A DNA stretch of 64,000 nucleotides. It comes from Chitinophagales bacterium (GTDB lineage: Bacteria > Bacteroidota > Bacteroidia > Chitinophagales > UBA10324). Below are positions 26,424-35,310 of this stretch, one piece after another (positions within the stretch are counted from its first letter, which is position 1; each line of letters opens with the position of its first letter). Where the stretch lies: positions 688,732 through 752,731 of the forward strand of contig JAIBAY010000001.1 in assembly GCA_019694975.1 (NCBI GenBank). The letters are read 5' to 3'. The notes beneath the pieces were generated by a model. It saw only the letters and a program-made list of their open reading frames with translations, was not told where the DNA came from and ran no database searches. The position numbers and the translations under genes are program-made.

Positions 26424-27845
26424 ATGAAAAAAAAAGCACCTGTCATTCACCAACCTTTTCGATGGCACATGCGCTATGCAGGGTGCTTCCTGCTGCTCAT
26501 CGCCGCATTATCATCCTGCACACAAAAATCTACTGTCACTTTTTCGAATGATGTCGCACCCATCATCTATGCAAAGTGCACCAAGTGTCACCGGCCCGGT
26601 CAGCCTGCACCGTTTACGCTCATCAGCTATAAGGATGTCGCCAAGCGCAGCAAAACCATTCGCAAAATCATTAATCTCGGAATCATGCCGCCGTGGCCTG
26701 CAGATGCTACGTACTGGCATTTCCTCGGTGAAAATCAATTATCAGCGCAACAGATCTCCATCATCAACCAATGGGTGGATGCTGGCGCGCCACTGGGTGA
26801 CACCAGTAATATACCACGGCCGCCGTATTTTCCGGCCGGCTCGATGATCGGCAAACCCGACCTCCGTCTTAAAATAAAACCTTACCTGGTAAAAGGAGAT
26901 AACACAGACCGGTTTATGGTGATGAAGATACCGTTTGAGTTGCCTGCCGATACTTTCATCAGCGCCATTGAGTTTGTACCCGGCAGCAACCTGGTACATC
27001 ATGTAAATGGCAGGATCATTTTTTACGACAGCGACCGGAAAGCCGATGTTTTTGCCGGTGATTATGCACTGGACACTAAAGATGAAACACGCGAATCTGT
27101 TTTCAGCAAGATGAACCTGCTAAATGATGACGGAAGTTATCCGGGTAATGATCACTACATCCATTCCGCAACGAACTATCTGCCCGGCGCAATCAGCATG
27201 TTGTATCCGGAAGGCATCGGCGGTTTCTTTGTGCGGAAGAAAGGAATCATTTACCTGAATGATATTCACTATGGCCCTTCGGGCGAAGATGTGCTCGACA
27301 CCTCTTTTGTGAATATTTTCTTCAGTGCAACTCCGCCCAAAAGGCCGGTGCAGGAAATTCAACTCGGCACATTAGGTATTTCCGACATTATCCCTTCATT
27401 GGTCATTCCGCCGGACACTGTTATGACCTTTGTTACACGTGCCAGGATACTGGGCGATATCTCATTACTCACCATCAATCCGCATATGCACCTGCTGGGA
27501 AAATCATTTATAGCCTATGCGTTGCAGCCAAACGGTGATACGATTCCGCTGATCAGGATCAGGCATTGGGACTTCCGATGGCAGTACTTTTATACATTTG
27601 AGAAGATGCTCCATATTCCTGCCGGATCAACCATAGAAGTAGTGGCTGTGATGGACAATACACGCAACAATCCCAACAACCCACATCATCCGCCACAACA
27701 GGTAGAAGGAAGAAACGGGAGCATGCGCACCACCGACGAAATGCTGCAACTGATCCTCACCTATCTGCCCTATCAGCATGGCGATGAAAACATCAGTCTG
27801 AATACGCAGGATGGAGCGGCTGCGATGCAAACTGATCTGAAGTGA
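26424..27845 (+). CDS. Lipoprotein with c-type heme domain and copper type II monooxygenase-like domain
   Basis: A probable lipoprotein; ATG 26424 gives the leader MKKKAPV and lipobox LSSC, with 26361 and 26469 as alternative starts. The heme motif CTKCH follows about 20 residues after the lipobox, within a planctomycete-type cytochrome c domain with the NLGIMPPWPADA segment holding a candidate axial Met. The rest resembles PHM/DBH-type ascorbate-dependent copper monooxygenases, and the ligand set can be traced: LVHHVNG, DIHYGPSG, NPHMHLLG and a late TTDEM. This predicts a two-copper hydroxylase fed by a heme domain in the periplasm. The substrate is unknown. Homologous domains occur fused with redoxin elsewhere; here redoxin is the separate upstream gene. 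Confidence 0.75.
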   Translation: MKKKAPVIHQPFRWHMRYAGCFLLLIAALSSCTQKSTVTFSNDVAPIIYAKCTKCHRPGQPAPFTLISYKDVAKRSKTIRKIINLGIMPPWPADATYWHFLGENQLSAQQISIINQWVDAGAPLGDTSNIPRPPYFPAGSMIGKPDLRLKIKPYLVKGDNTDRFMVMKIPFELPADTFISAIEFVPGSNLVHHVNGRIIFYDSDRKADVFAGDYALDTKDETRESVFSKMNLLNDDGSYPGNDHYIHSATNYLPGAISMLYPEGIGGFFVRKKGIIYLNDIHYGPSGEDVLDTSFVNIFFSATPPKRPVQEIQLGTLGISDIIPSLVIPPDTVMTFVTRARILGDISLLTINPHMHLLGKSFIAYALQPNGDTIPLIRIRHWDFRWQYFYTFEKMLHIPAGSTIEVVAVMDNTRNNPNNPHHPPQQVEGRNGSMRTTDEMLQLILTYLPYQHGDENISLNTQDGAAAMQTDLK

Positions 27846-28040
27846 TGCTTTCTGCGGGCAGTCATGTATGAGGAGCTGTGTTGCTTGCAGCCTTACATTT
27901 TTTCGCGGATAAAAATATATCCGGCCATATTTTCTGACAGAAAGAAGCATTCACTTTGAAACAGATTGATTGACGTGCCGGGATAAAAAAAACATAATCC
28001 ACTTTTTTTTCATCCTGAATTAAACACCCGTTGAAATTCA

Positions 28041-28048
28041 TACATTTG
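28041..28048 (+). promoter_or_regulatory. -7 promoter element (TAcaTTTG)
   Basis: An exact TAnnTTTG match four bases before the ATG at 28053, so the transcript has little or no leader. Confidence 0.55.
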
Positions 28049-28052
28049 CTGC

Positions 28053-28751
28053 ATGAAAAATCTAATCTACATTCTGCTATTAACATGGGTAATAGCCATC
28101 TCATCCTGCGGTGTCTCTCAGGAAATTACAGGTTCATGGGTTAACAAAGAAGTGCTGGCGACCAATCCTGAATATAAAAAGGTGTTTATCGCTGTACTCT
28201 CCGGCAACCTTGACGCAAGAACAACAATTGAAAACGATCTTTCCCGTGCTGCCACTGCAAGCGGTATCAATAACATCAAAAGTCTCGATGTATTCCCGCC
28301 CAACATTTCCAAGGTAGATACCAACCTGTTGATTCAGAGCATCAGGGAAAAGGGCTGCGATGCCATTTTCACTGTAGCCATGATTAACAGCAAAAGTGAA
28401 ACACGCTATGTTCCCGGCACCACCACCTATACACCAAGCTATGGTTATGGCTATGGCGGAACGTATTACGGCGGAGCTTATGGCGGATACAGCGCTTATG
28501 GCTATTACAGAAGTCCTTACGGTTATTACGATTATATGGGAACCACCGTTACCACGCCCGGTTATTATGTGACGGATGAAACCTATTTTGTTGAAGGAAA
28601 CTTGTTTGATATCAATACCAATCAGTTATTGTATTCCGTGCAATCAAAGGTCTATAACCCGGTTGATATTGCAACGGAAAGCGCTACTTACACTGCCCTG
28701 ATTTTCGAACAGATGAAGAAAGACGGTTTGCTACGTAAAGCACCGAAATAA
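28053..28751 (+). CDS. Lipoprotein with Tyr/Gly-rich segment
   Basis: A 232-residue lipoprotein with lipobox ISSC (Cys at about 19). The N-terminal domain (25-110) and the C-terminal part resemble the DUF4136-like fold common in Bacteroidota lipoproteins. Between them, at about residues 125-175, lies a stretch dominated by Tyr, Gly and Ser (GYGYGGTYYGG-type repeats). The function is unknown and no catalytic residues are evident. A strong terminator follows, and the -7 element lies almost at the start codon, so it is a single-gene unit, perhaps translated from a near-leaderless mRNA. Confidence 0.75.
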   Translation: MKNLIYILLLTWVIAISSCGVSQEITGSWVNKEVLATNPEYKKVFIAVLSGNLDARTTIENDLSRAATASGINNIKSLDVFPPNISKVDTNLLIQSIREKGCDAIFTVAMINSKSETRYVPGTTTYTPSYGYGYGGTYYGGAYGGYSAYGYYRSPYGYYDYMGTTVTTPGYYVTDETYFVEGNLFDINTNQLLYSVQSKVYNPVDIATESATYTALIFEQMKKDGLLRKAPK

Positions 28752-28777
28752 CTCAGCTTAATAAATTCGTTAAATGG

Positions 28778-28812
28778 AAAGCCGGTTCACCCATAAACCG
28801 GCTTTTTCTTTA
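28778..28812 (+). terminator. Intrinsic terminator after the Tyr/Gly-rich lipoprotein gene
   Basis: Perfect ten-base arms AAAGCCGGTT (28778-28787) and AACCGGCTTT (28796-28805), an eight-base loop and a T-rich tail. Confidence 0.85.
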
Positions 28813-28937
28813 TACCCGCAATTAATATTGTATGACTGCATTGAATTCCAAATCACCTCCGCACCACTGAGTGGTTTAAACAATTTATCTGCAACCTGCC
28901 AAGCTGCAACATTGCATAAGCTACCATCCTTTCTGTG

Positions 28938-28945
28938 TACTTTTG
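28938..28945 (+). promoter_or_regulatory. Promoter (-7 TActTTTG) for heme A synthase gene
   Basis: An exact TAnnTTTG match, with a TTG 22 bases further upstream (28913-28915) at a plausible -33 distance. It supports the ATG at 28967 over a TTG at 28943, which would lie inside the -7 box. Confidence 0.6.
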
Positions 28946-28966
28946 CCGCGCATTTTACGCTACGTT

Positions 28967-30013
28967 ATGACTGCATCTGCGAATAAAAAAGTGGCTCATT
29001 GGCTTTTGCTCGGCGCCTTCATGATCATGATTCAGGTAATGCTGGGCGGCATTACCCGGCTGACCGGTTCCGGGCTTTCGATTACACAATGGAATGTGAT
29101 TATGGGATCTGTTCCTCCATTAAATGATGCGCAATGGCAACAAGCCTTTGATCTTTACAAAGAAACGCCGCAGTACAAACTGATGAACAGTGACATGACC
29201 ACCGATGGCTTCAAGTCTATCTTTTGGTGGGAATATATTCATCGTTTATGGGCGCGCCTTATCGGCTTCGCCTTCGTCATTCCGCTGATTTATTTCCTGC
29301 AAAAGAAAATGATAACCCGGCAACTGGGAAAGCAGCTGTTGATCATCGCTTTGCTCGGGGCTTTGCAGGCATTGCTTGGATGGATTATGGTGCAGAGCGG
29401 CCTCATCGATAAACCGTGGGTGAACCCCATCAACCTCAGTTCGCACCTGATGCTGGCATTAATACTCTTTTCCTATATCTTTTGGGTAGCGTTATCATTA
29501 TTGCAGCCACCAATGGAAAGTGGAATTGTATTGAAGACAAAGCGATTTTCCGTGATGTTGCTGGTACTGTTGTTTCTGCAGATACTATACGGAGGACTGA
29601 TGGCAGGAAACAAAGCCGCGCTCAGTTATCCGACCTTTCCTAAAATTGGTACGTACTATATTCCCGACGGTTTATTTTCCCTTGAGCCATGGTTTGTCAA
29701 TTTCTTTGAAAACTCCGCCATGATTCAGCTTATTCATCGCACACTCGGAGGCATCGTCGCCATCCTGATGATTTATTTTTTCTGGCAAACGCGCCGGCAA
29801 AAAGTAACTGCTTTGCTGAAGCGCGCTTTACGCTGGCTGCCATCGCTGGTGATTTTACAGGTGCTGCTGGGTATCCTCACACTCGTCAATTCACTGGGCA
29901 GAATTCCGGTTGTGCCTGGCGTGCTGCATCAAATGGTGGCCTTGCTGCTGCTTACAGTAATGGTTATCATTCATTTTCAGCTTTCCGGAAAAAGGGATTA
30001 TACAGCTGATTAA
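28967..30013 (+). CDS. ctaA: Heme A synthase (COX15/CtaA family)
   Basis: A 348-residue inner-membrane protein with eight hydrophobic segments in two four-helix halves. It oxidises the C8 methyl of heme O to make heme A for aa3-type cytochrome oxidases. Signatures: GGITRLTGSGLSITQWNVI near the first loop, EYIHRLWARLIG with a heme-ligand His, a matching QLIHRTLGGIVA in the second half, and a late LHQMVALLLL. No CxxxxC loop pair typical of the Bacillus form is apparent, so it is closer to the COX15-type group. No cytochrome oxidase genes are next to it in this window. Confidence 0.9.
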   Translation: MTASANKKVAHWLLLGAFMIMIQVMLGGITRLTGSGLSITQWNVIMGSVPPLNDAQWQQAFDLYKETPQYKLMNSDMTTDGFKSIFWWEYIHRLWARLIGFAFVIPLIYFLQKKMITRQLGKQLLIIALLGALQALLGWIMVQSGLIDKPWVNPINLSSHLMLALILFSYIFWVALSLLQPPMESGIVLKTKRFSVMLLVLLFLQILYGGLMAGNKAALSYPTFPKIGTYYIPDGLFSLEPWFVNFFENSAMIQLIHRTLGGIVAILMIYFFWQTRRQKVTALLKRALRWLPSLVILQVLLGILTLVNSLGRIPVVPGVLHQMVALLLLTVMVIIHFQLSGKRDYTAD

Positions 30014-30338
30014 TACATTGATGTCCTTCAATGCAAAATGAAGGCGGCAATGACTTTTACATCTCATCATTTTCAGCTATGTGGTGTCGACCGTCAACCT
30101 GTTTTTCATCCTCAGCAGCAACATATATTGTACAGTTTAGCGTGATAGGCCCGTCTGTGTATCATTGCTCCTGCTAACAATCACCAAATATTTTAGCTGC
30201 GCTTGCAGCCAATTCCATAACTTTACTGTGTTGCTTATACAATGTTTTAGCCGGTGCAGTGGGGGGGGGTAAAGAAGTGCCGACCGACAAAGCAAGTGTT
30301 CAAAATAACCGGTTCACGTTCACCATAATTTTTCGCGT
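30014..30338. other. 325-base gap with a nine-G tract
   Basis: No gene seen. It contains a small CATTGA/TCAATG hairpin (30016-30033) just after the heme A synthase gene and an uninterrupted run of nine G at 30261-30269, about 70 bases before the stress-protein start. Confidence 0.5.
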
Positions 30339-31166
30339 ATGAAAAAGATACTTGTTGCTTTTGACGGAACTGTATTTTCAGAAGGTGCGCTGCAATACGC
30401 ATTTCATCTTTCAGCCAATGAAAGCGCCATGATCACCGGTGTCTTTATTGAAGATCTCAGCTATGTCGGTTATGCCACCTTGTTCGGTGAAGATTATTTC
30501 ACCTTCAACCCGGCACTGCTGGAAAAAATGGAACATGAGGATGACCATAAATTAGAAGCGAGCATTGCAAAATTCGAAGGCATCTGTAAAGAGAGAGGGG
30601 TTAGCTATCAGGTGCATCTCGACAAAGGTGTGCCGGTGAATGAGCTGGTGCGTGAAAGTTTATTCGCCGACCTGATAGTAATTGGCTACCGAACCTTTTT
30701 TTCGAATGTTATGGGCGAAGCCAGTTTTCTAAAGGATGTATTGCTGGATGCTGAATGCCCGGTGCTGGCCGTTCCGGATGACTTTCACCCGATTGAAAGA
30801 CTACTACTCGCATTCGATGGCAAGTCACCCTCCGTTTATGCAGTGAAACAATTCACGCAACTGTTTCCCGCACTCACGCAGTCATTACCGGCTACCTTAT
30901 TATCCATTACCAAAACAAAAGAAGAAATACTCGACTACCGGGAATTAATGCTGGAATATGTATCTGCTCATTACCGTACCGTTGATACAGAAAATTTTGC
31001 CGGAGAAGCAGACGATGCCATTTTACAGGTAGCGGAAACGATGCCGCATCCGCTGATCATCATGGGTGCGTTTGGCCGTAATGCCGTGTCGCGGTTTTTC
31101 TCAAGAAGTGCCGCTTCCAAACTGCTGAAGCATCAATCACTGCCGATTTTTGTGAGTCATAAATAA
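30339..31166 (+). CDS. Tandem universal stress protein (UspA) domain protein
   Basis: A 275-residue cytosolic protein with two UspA repeats (about 1-148 and 149-275). The first opens KKILVAFDGTVFSEGAL and ends with a VIGYRTFF segment; the second opens RLLLAFDGKSPS and ends IIMGAFGRNAVSRFFSRS, which keeps the G-(2x)-G-(9x)-S type ATP-binding pattern in degenerate form. Universal stress proteins respond to starvation or redox stress; the partner is unknown. A nine-G tract lies about 70 bases upstream of the ATG. Confidence 0.85.
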   Translation: MKKILVAFDGTVFSEGALQYAFHLSANESAMITGVFIEDLSYVGYATLFGEDYFTFNPALLEKMEHEDDHKLEASIAKFEGICKERGVSYQVHLDKGVPVNELVRESLFADLIVIGYRTFFSNVMGEASFLKDVLLDAECPVLAVPDDFHPIERLLLAFDGKSPSVYAVKQFTQLFPALTQSLPATLLSITKTKEEILDYRELMLEYVSAHYRTVDTENFAGEADDAILQVAETMPHPLIIMGAFGRNAVSRFFSRSAASKLLKHQSLPIFVSHK

Positions 31167-31274
31167 CCGGCCACAGTTGAAAAATTTGTAGGGTAAAAAA
31201 CTTCACAACACCGGTTTATCATATCAGGCGCACTATAAAATTGAGTACACTCTTTCATGCATGATGCCAGTTGC

Positions 31275-32798
31275 CTAAGGTTCAAGCCTTCCGTACATCC
31301 GCGGGAAAGGAATCGTTTCGCGGACATGCTGCAATTTGCAAACCCATGCAATCAGCCTTTCAAGCCCGAGCCCGAAGCCTGCATGCGGCACAGAGCCAAA
31401 ACGGCGCAGATCAAGATACCATTCAAAAGCCTGCATGGGTAATTTATGCTCCACTATCTTCTCCATCAGTAAATCAATATCTGTTTCCCGTTCCCCGCCT
31501 CCGATGATTTCACCATATCCTTCCGGCGCCAGCACGTCAACACCTTTGGCCCAACGCGGATCCTTATCCCGTTTGAGATAGAATGCCTTTACGGCATGCG
31601 GCCAGTTATATACCATTACCGGTACATCAAACAAGCGCGTGATGACCGTTTCATCACTGCCACCAAAATCATTTCCATACTCAAATGTTTTGGCCGAGTT
31701 GATCCACTGAGGGATGTTGCGCTCGCTTTCTTCCAGTTCTTTTAACTCACTTTTCAGGTTGTCGATCTTCGACTGGTTAAAGGTGATCTCTCCCTTCTTC
31801 ATGCCAGGCACGCTCAGCTTCTGTTCCCGTTCGGCGATTTCATTTTTAACGGCAACCATTTGCTCCTGTACATTTTTCAGTTCGACTTCTAAAGAGACAA
31901 TGGCATTTCTGCCGTTAACATCCTGTTCGCCTTTAATGATGCGCACCGCCTCATCATACGTAAGCCGGGGAAACTTCTTATCCACCAGCTTTTCAAGAAT
32001 GGCTGTATCGCGCCCGATTAACTTAAACTCGGGAGTACATTCCTGTAATATTGACTTTATGACAAACTTGACCATGGCCTCAATCAGATCCATATTCATG
32101 TCGAGATCATAAAAAGCCATTTCAGGTTCTATCATCCAGAATTCTGACAGGTGCCTGCGTGTCTTTGACTTTTCCGCCCTGAACGTAGGGCCGAACGTAT
32201 AGATTTTCCCCAGGGCCATCGCCATCGCCTCTCCGTATAGCTGACCTGACTGTGAGAGGTAGGCAGGCTTACCATAGAAATCAGTTTCGAACAAAGTGCT
32301 TGTTCCTTCCACGGCATTACCGGTGAAGATCGGTGCATCGGCCTGCACAAATCCTTCCAGCTGAAAGAACCGGTGAATAGAAAATATCATGGCATTACGA
32401 ATGCGCATGATGGCCCATTGCCGCTGTGAACGCAGCCACAGATGGCGATTATCCATCAGAAAATCCACACCATGCTCCTTTTTCGAAATCGGGTACTCCT
32501 GCGCTATACTGATGATGGAAACATGTGTGGCATGCAACTCATATCCGCCAATCTGCCTTTCATCCTGCACCACTTTGCCTGTTATCGCGCATGAACTTTC
32601 CATCGTGAGTTTCCCTGCATGTTCAAAATCTTTTTCCGACACATTTTTTTCATCCACCACGCACTGGCAAAATCCTGTTCCATCGCGTAACACAATAAAA
32701 AAGATTCCTTTTCCCGAACGCTTGTTGGACGCCCACCCTCTTAATGTCACTTGCTGCCCTTCATGCAAAGGCAGGTCACTGATATACACTGTTTTCAT
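31275..32798 (-). CDS. asnS: Asparaginyl-tRNA synthetase
   Basis: A class II aminoacyl-tRNA synthetase that charges tRNA-Asn with asparagine. The 507 residues comprise an N-terminal OB-fold anticodon domain (VTLRGWASNKRSGKGIFFIVLRDG) and a catalytic domain with motif 2 (TFGPTFRAEKSKTRRHLSEFWMIEPE) and motif 3 (GFGLGLERLIAWVCKL). A coiled-coil-like insertion rich in Glu, Lys and Gln (about 298-365) interrupts the catalytic domain. I believe this is normal for Bacteroidota AsnRS, which run near 500 residues. It is divergent from rpoN. Confidence 0.95.
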   Translation of the reverse strand: MKTVYISDLPLHEGQQVTLRGWASNKRSGKGIFFIVLRDGTGFCQCVVDEKNVSEKDFEHAGKLTMESSCAITGKVVQDERQIGGYELHATHVSIISIAQEYPISKKEHGVDFLMDNRHLWLRSQRQWAIMRIRNAMIFSIHRFFQLEGFVQADAPIFTGNAVEGTSTLFETDFYGKPAYLSQSGQLYGEAMAMALGKIYTFGPTFRAEKSKTRRHLSEFWMIEPEMAFYDLDMNMDLIEAMVKFVIKSILQECTPEFKLIGRDTAILEKLVDKKFPRLTYDEAVRIIKGEQDVNGRNAIVSLEVELKNVQEQMVAVKNEIAEREQKLSVPGMKKGEITFNQSKIDNLKSELKELEESERNIPQWINSAKTFEYGNDFGGSDETVITRLFDVPVMVYNWPHAVKAFYLKRDKDPRWAKGVDVLAPEGYGEIIGGGERETDIDLLMEKIVEHKLPMQAFEWYLDLRRFGSVPHAGFGLGLERLIAWVCKLQHVRETIPFPRMYGRLEP

Positions 32799-32869
32799 GG
32801 TTAAAAAAAATTGCAGCTTCCTTGCTGCTGTTTAATTATTTAATATTTCATTGCCGGACCCATCACGCA

Positions 32870-32883
32870 GATTTTGCAAAATC
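32870..32883. promoter_or_regulatory. 14-base perfect palindrome between asnS and rpoN
   Basis: GATTTTGCAAAATC is its own reverse complement and lies in the divergent control region 72 bases before asnS and 158 before rpoN. It could bind a dimeric regulator; no known operator matches it. Confidence 0.3.
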
Positions 32884-33040
32884 GCTTTCTGTGATTTCGC
32901 TTTCCGATCTCAACACAGTATTACTTCCTTGGCAAGTGGGCGAAATTAACCATTAATTTCTGTACCCTCAGCGCATAAAAACACAACGAGAACGTTGAAT
33001 ACACTATATCTTTACCACCGTTTAACAGCAGATTTTACGC

Positions 33041-34603
33041 ATGCTCAAGCAAGGACAATTCCAGAAGATGTTGCAGAAGCTGTCGCCGCAGCAGATACAG
33101 TTGATCAAGCTGCTGCAGGTGCCGACTGACTCTTTGGAAGAACGTATTAAGGAAGAACTGGAGGCGAATCCTGCACTGGAAGAAGGACAGGAAGATGAAC
33201 GAACAGAAGATGAACGGGATAATGAACAAAGTGAGGAAGATACTGAAACCGCTGAGGACACGGATAAGGAAGAAGAACAGCAGGAAACAGAAAATGAAGT
33301 GACCGCCGAAGAAGAGACAGGCAGCACGGAAACAGAAGCAGAGAAAGAAGAAGAAATGACTGTGGACGATGAACCCGATCTCAGCGATTATACAGAAGAT
33401 GATGATATCGCAGACTACAGGCTGCGTGATGACAACTATCCGGAACAGGATGATAAACGCGTTTTGCCTATTCCTGTTTTCAGAAGTTTTCATGAATACC
33501 TGGAAGAGCAGCTGAGCATGGAAGAGCTGGATGAACATCATCACGGACTCGGTGAATACATCATCGGAAGTATTGATGACGACGGTTATCTTCGCCGGCC
33601 GCTCGACGCAATGGTGGATGATCTTGCCTTTTCACAAAATGTGACCTGCACGGAAAAGGAACTGTCGGAGATATTAAAAATCATTCAGCAATTTGATCCT
33701 CCCGGCACAGGCGCCAGGGACTTGCAGGAATGTCTCTTGCTTCAATTAGGTCGTAAGATCAGCAATCAGCAGGTGCGGGAACTGGCCTTTCGTGTCATTA
33801 AAGATCACTTTGATGAATTTGTAAAAAAACATTACGAGAAACTGCAGAAGCAGCTTGATGTGGATGATGAGTTGTTCAGGCAGGTTATTAATACGATCAT
33901 ACATCTCAACCCAAAGCCCGGCAGTGCGTACACCGGCGCCGGCGACCTGGAAAAGATTATCATCCCGGATTTCTTTATCATCAACAATGAAGGCGTGCTC
34001 GAACTTTCGCTTAACCAGATGAATGTTCCGGAGTTACGCATCAGCCAGCATTTCCGCGATATGCTGCGCGATTACCAGAAAGGCAATAAGAAAGACCGGC
34101 AGCAAAGAGATGCAGTGATGTTCATCAAACAGAAGATTGATTCGGCGAAATGGTTTATTGATGCCATCCGTCAGCGCCAGCAGACCTTGCTGCTCACCAT
34201 GAATGCCATCATGGAATATCAGTATGATTACCTTATAAGCGGTGACGAAACGAAATTACGGCCGATGATTCTTAAAGATATTGCGGAAACAACCGGTTTG
34301 GATATCTCCACGGTGTCGCGTGTTGCCAACAGCAAATACGTGCAGACCGAATGGGGCACCTTACGGCTGAAATCATTTTTTTCCGAATCACTTTCCACTG
34401 ACAGCGGCGAAGAAGTTTCCACGCGCGAAGTGAAAAAAATTTTACTAGATATGATTTCGGTGGAAAACAAGAAGAAACCACTGTCGGATGAAAAACTAAC
34501 TGAGTTGCTGAAAGAAAAAGGTTATAATATCGCACGCCGTACCGTCGCAAAATACCGCGAACAACTGGAGATACCGGTTGCCCGTCTCAGGAAAGAACTA
34601 TAA
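33041..34603 (+). CDS. rpoN: RNA polymerase sigma-54 factor
   Basis: Sigma-54 directs RNA polymerase to -24/-12 promoters and needs ATP-dependent enhancer-binding activators. The 520-residue protein has the N-terminal activator-interacting region (residues 1-48, Gln/Leu-rich, with LSPQQIQLIKLLQ), then a very acidic Glu/Asp-rich region II (about 49-130), the core-binding domain (140-330), the HTH and the C-terminal RpoN box ARRTVAKYRE (about 501-510). All parts are intact. No enhancer-binding protein gene is in the window. The downstream membrane protein gene starts 24 bases after the stop, so the two are likely an operon. Confidence 0.96.
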   Translation: MLKQGQFQKMLQKLSPQQIQLIKLLQVPTDSLEERIKEELEANPALEEGQEDERTEDERDNEQSEEDTETAEDTDKEEEQQETENEVTAEEETGSTETEAEKEEEMTVDDEPDLSDYTEDDDIADYRLRDDNYPEQDDKRVLPIPVFRSFHEYLEEQLSMEELDEHHHGLGEYIIGSIDDDGYLRRPLDAMVDDLAFSQNVTCTEKELSEILKIIQQFDPPGTGARDLQECLLLQLGRKISNQQVRELAFRVIKDHFDEFVKKHYEKLQKQLDVDDELFRQVINTIIHLNPKPGSAYTGAGDLEKIIIPDFFIINNEGVLELSLNQMNVPELRISQHFRDMLRDYQKGNKKDRQQRDAVMFIKQKIDSAKWFIDAIRQRQQTLLLTMNAIMEYQYDYLISGDETKLRPMILKDIAETTGLDISTVSRVANSKYVQTEWGTLRLKSFFSESLSTDSGEEVSTREVKKILLDMISVENKKKPLSDEKLTELLKEKGYNIARRTVAKYREQLEIPVARLRKEL

Positions 34604-34627
34604 TTACTCACTGTCACCCACCAATCC

Positions 34628-35236
34628 GTGCAACTTTCTGCCAGGCTCCTTTCATTTTTTTTTCACCCGCTCATCCTGCCCACATATGCATTCCTCCTGA
34701 TTTGCTGGACCAACCCGTTGTTGTTTTCGAATTATAATGATGAAGCGCTCAGCAAGATTCTGCTTACCGTCTTCATCAACACGTTTCTTTTCCCGGCTAT
34801 CGCCATCCTGCTTATCTGGCGGCTCGGTTTCGTCAAATCCCTTTACATGGAAACACAACAGGAGCGCCTGGTGCCTTACATAACAAGCGGGGCGATGTAT
34901 ATCTGGACCTATGTTGTCTTCCGCAAATCAGGATTGCCCGAGATCCTCAGCATCGTCATTCTCGGTGCCACCATCACCTTGTTTGCCTGTTTCCTGATCA
35001 CGATATTCAGAAAGGTAAGTATTCACGCCGCCGCAATGGCCTGCCTCTTCATACTCACTTTTGCCATGTGCCTGCTCTCACAGGCTGATTACAGTTTTTT
35101 ACTGATAGCAATAGCCATGCTGGCCGGCATAGTTGGCAGCAGCCGTTTGTTGCTTGGTGCGCATGACATCAATGAAGTTTCATTGGGTTTTTTTATCGGT
35201 GTGATGAGTCAGCTCGTGGCGCTTAAATTTTATTAA
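34628..35236 (+). CDS. Multi-pass membrane protein related to PAP2 phosphatases, active site incomplete
   Basis: A 202-residue inner-membrane protein with about six helices, starting at GTG 34628. It keeps outlines of the PAP2 lipid-phosphatase motifs: an ETQQERLVPY segment resembling motif 1 (KxxxxxxRP) and SRLLLGAHDINEVSLG resembling motif 3 (SRxxxxxHxxxD, with Glu in place of Asp). The middle motif PSGH is not recognisable; KVSIHAA stands there. It is therefore probably a non-catalytic or divergent member. It follows rpoN by 24 bases. Confidence 0.65.
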   Translation: MQLSARLLSFFFHPLILPTYAFLLICWTNPLLFSNYNDEALSKILLTVFINTFLFPAIAILLIWRLGFVKSLYMETQQERLVPYITSGAMYIWTYVVFRKSGLPEILSIVILGATITLFACFLITIFRKVSIHAAAMACLFILTFAMCLLSQADYSFLLIAIAMLAGIVGSSRLLLGAHDINEVSLGFFIGVMSQLVALKFY

Positions 35237-35253
35237 AACACTGTATCCTTATC

Positions 35254-35277
35254 GAAGCTGAATGATGCTTCCATTTT
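35254..35277 (+). terminator. Hairpin with T-run after the rpoN operon
   Basis: Five-base arms GAAGC/GCTTC (35254-35258, 35267-35271) with an eight-base loop and a six-T run. The stem is short but well placed, 18 bases after the stop and before a convergent gene. Confidence 0.45.
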
Positions 35278-35310
35278 TTCGCAACTGGCCTGTTACAAAC
35301 CAATTGGCTG

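Noticed and set aside
8965-30013. A possible heme-uptake and heme A synthesis link between the TonB receptor and ctaA
   Set aside because: About 18 kb and many unrelated genes separate them, and the receptor ligand is not known.
33041-34603. Sigma-54 targets (-24/-12 TGGCAC-N5-TTGC) near rpoN
   Set aside because: Reading by eye found several TGGCAC sites but none with a TTGC box at the right spacing next to a start; a proper scan was not possible.
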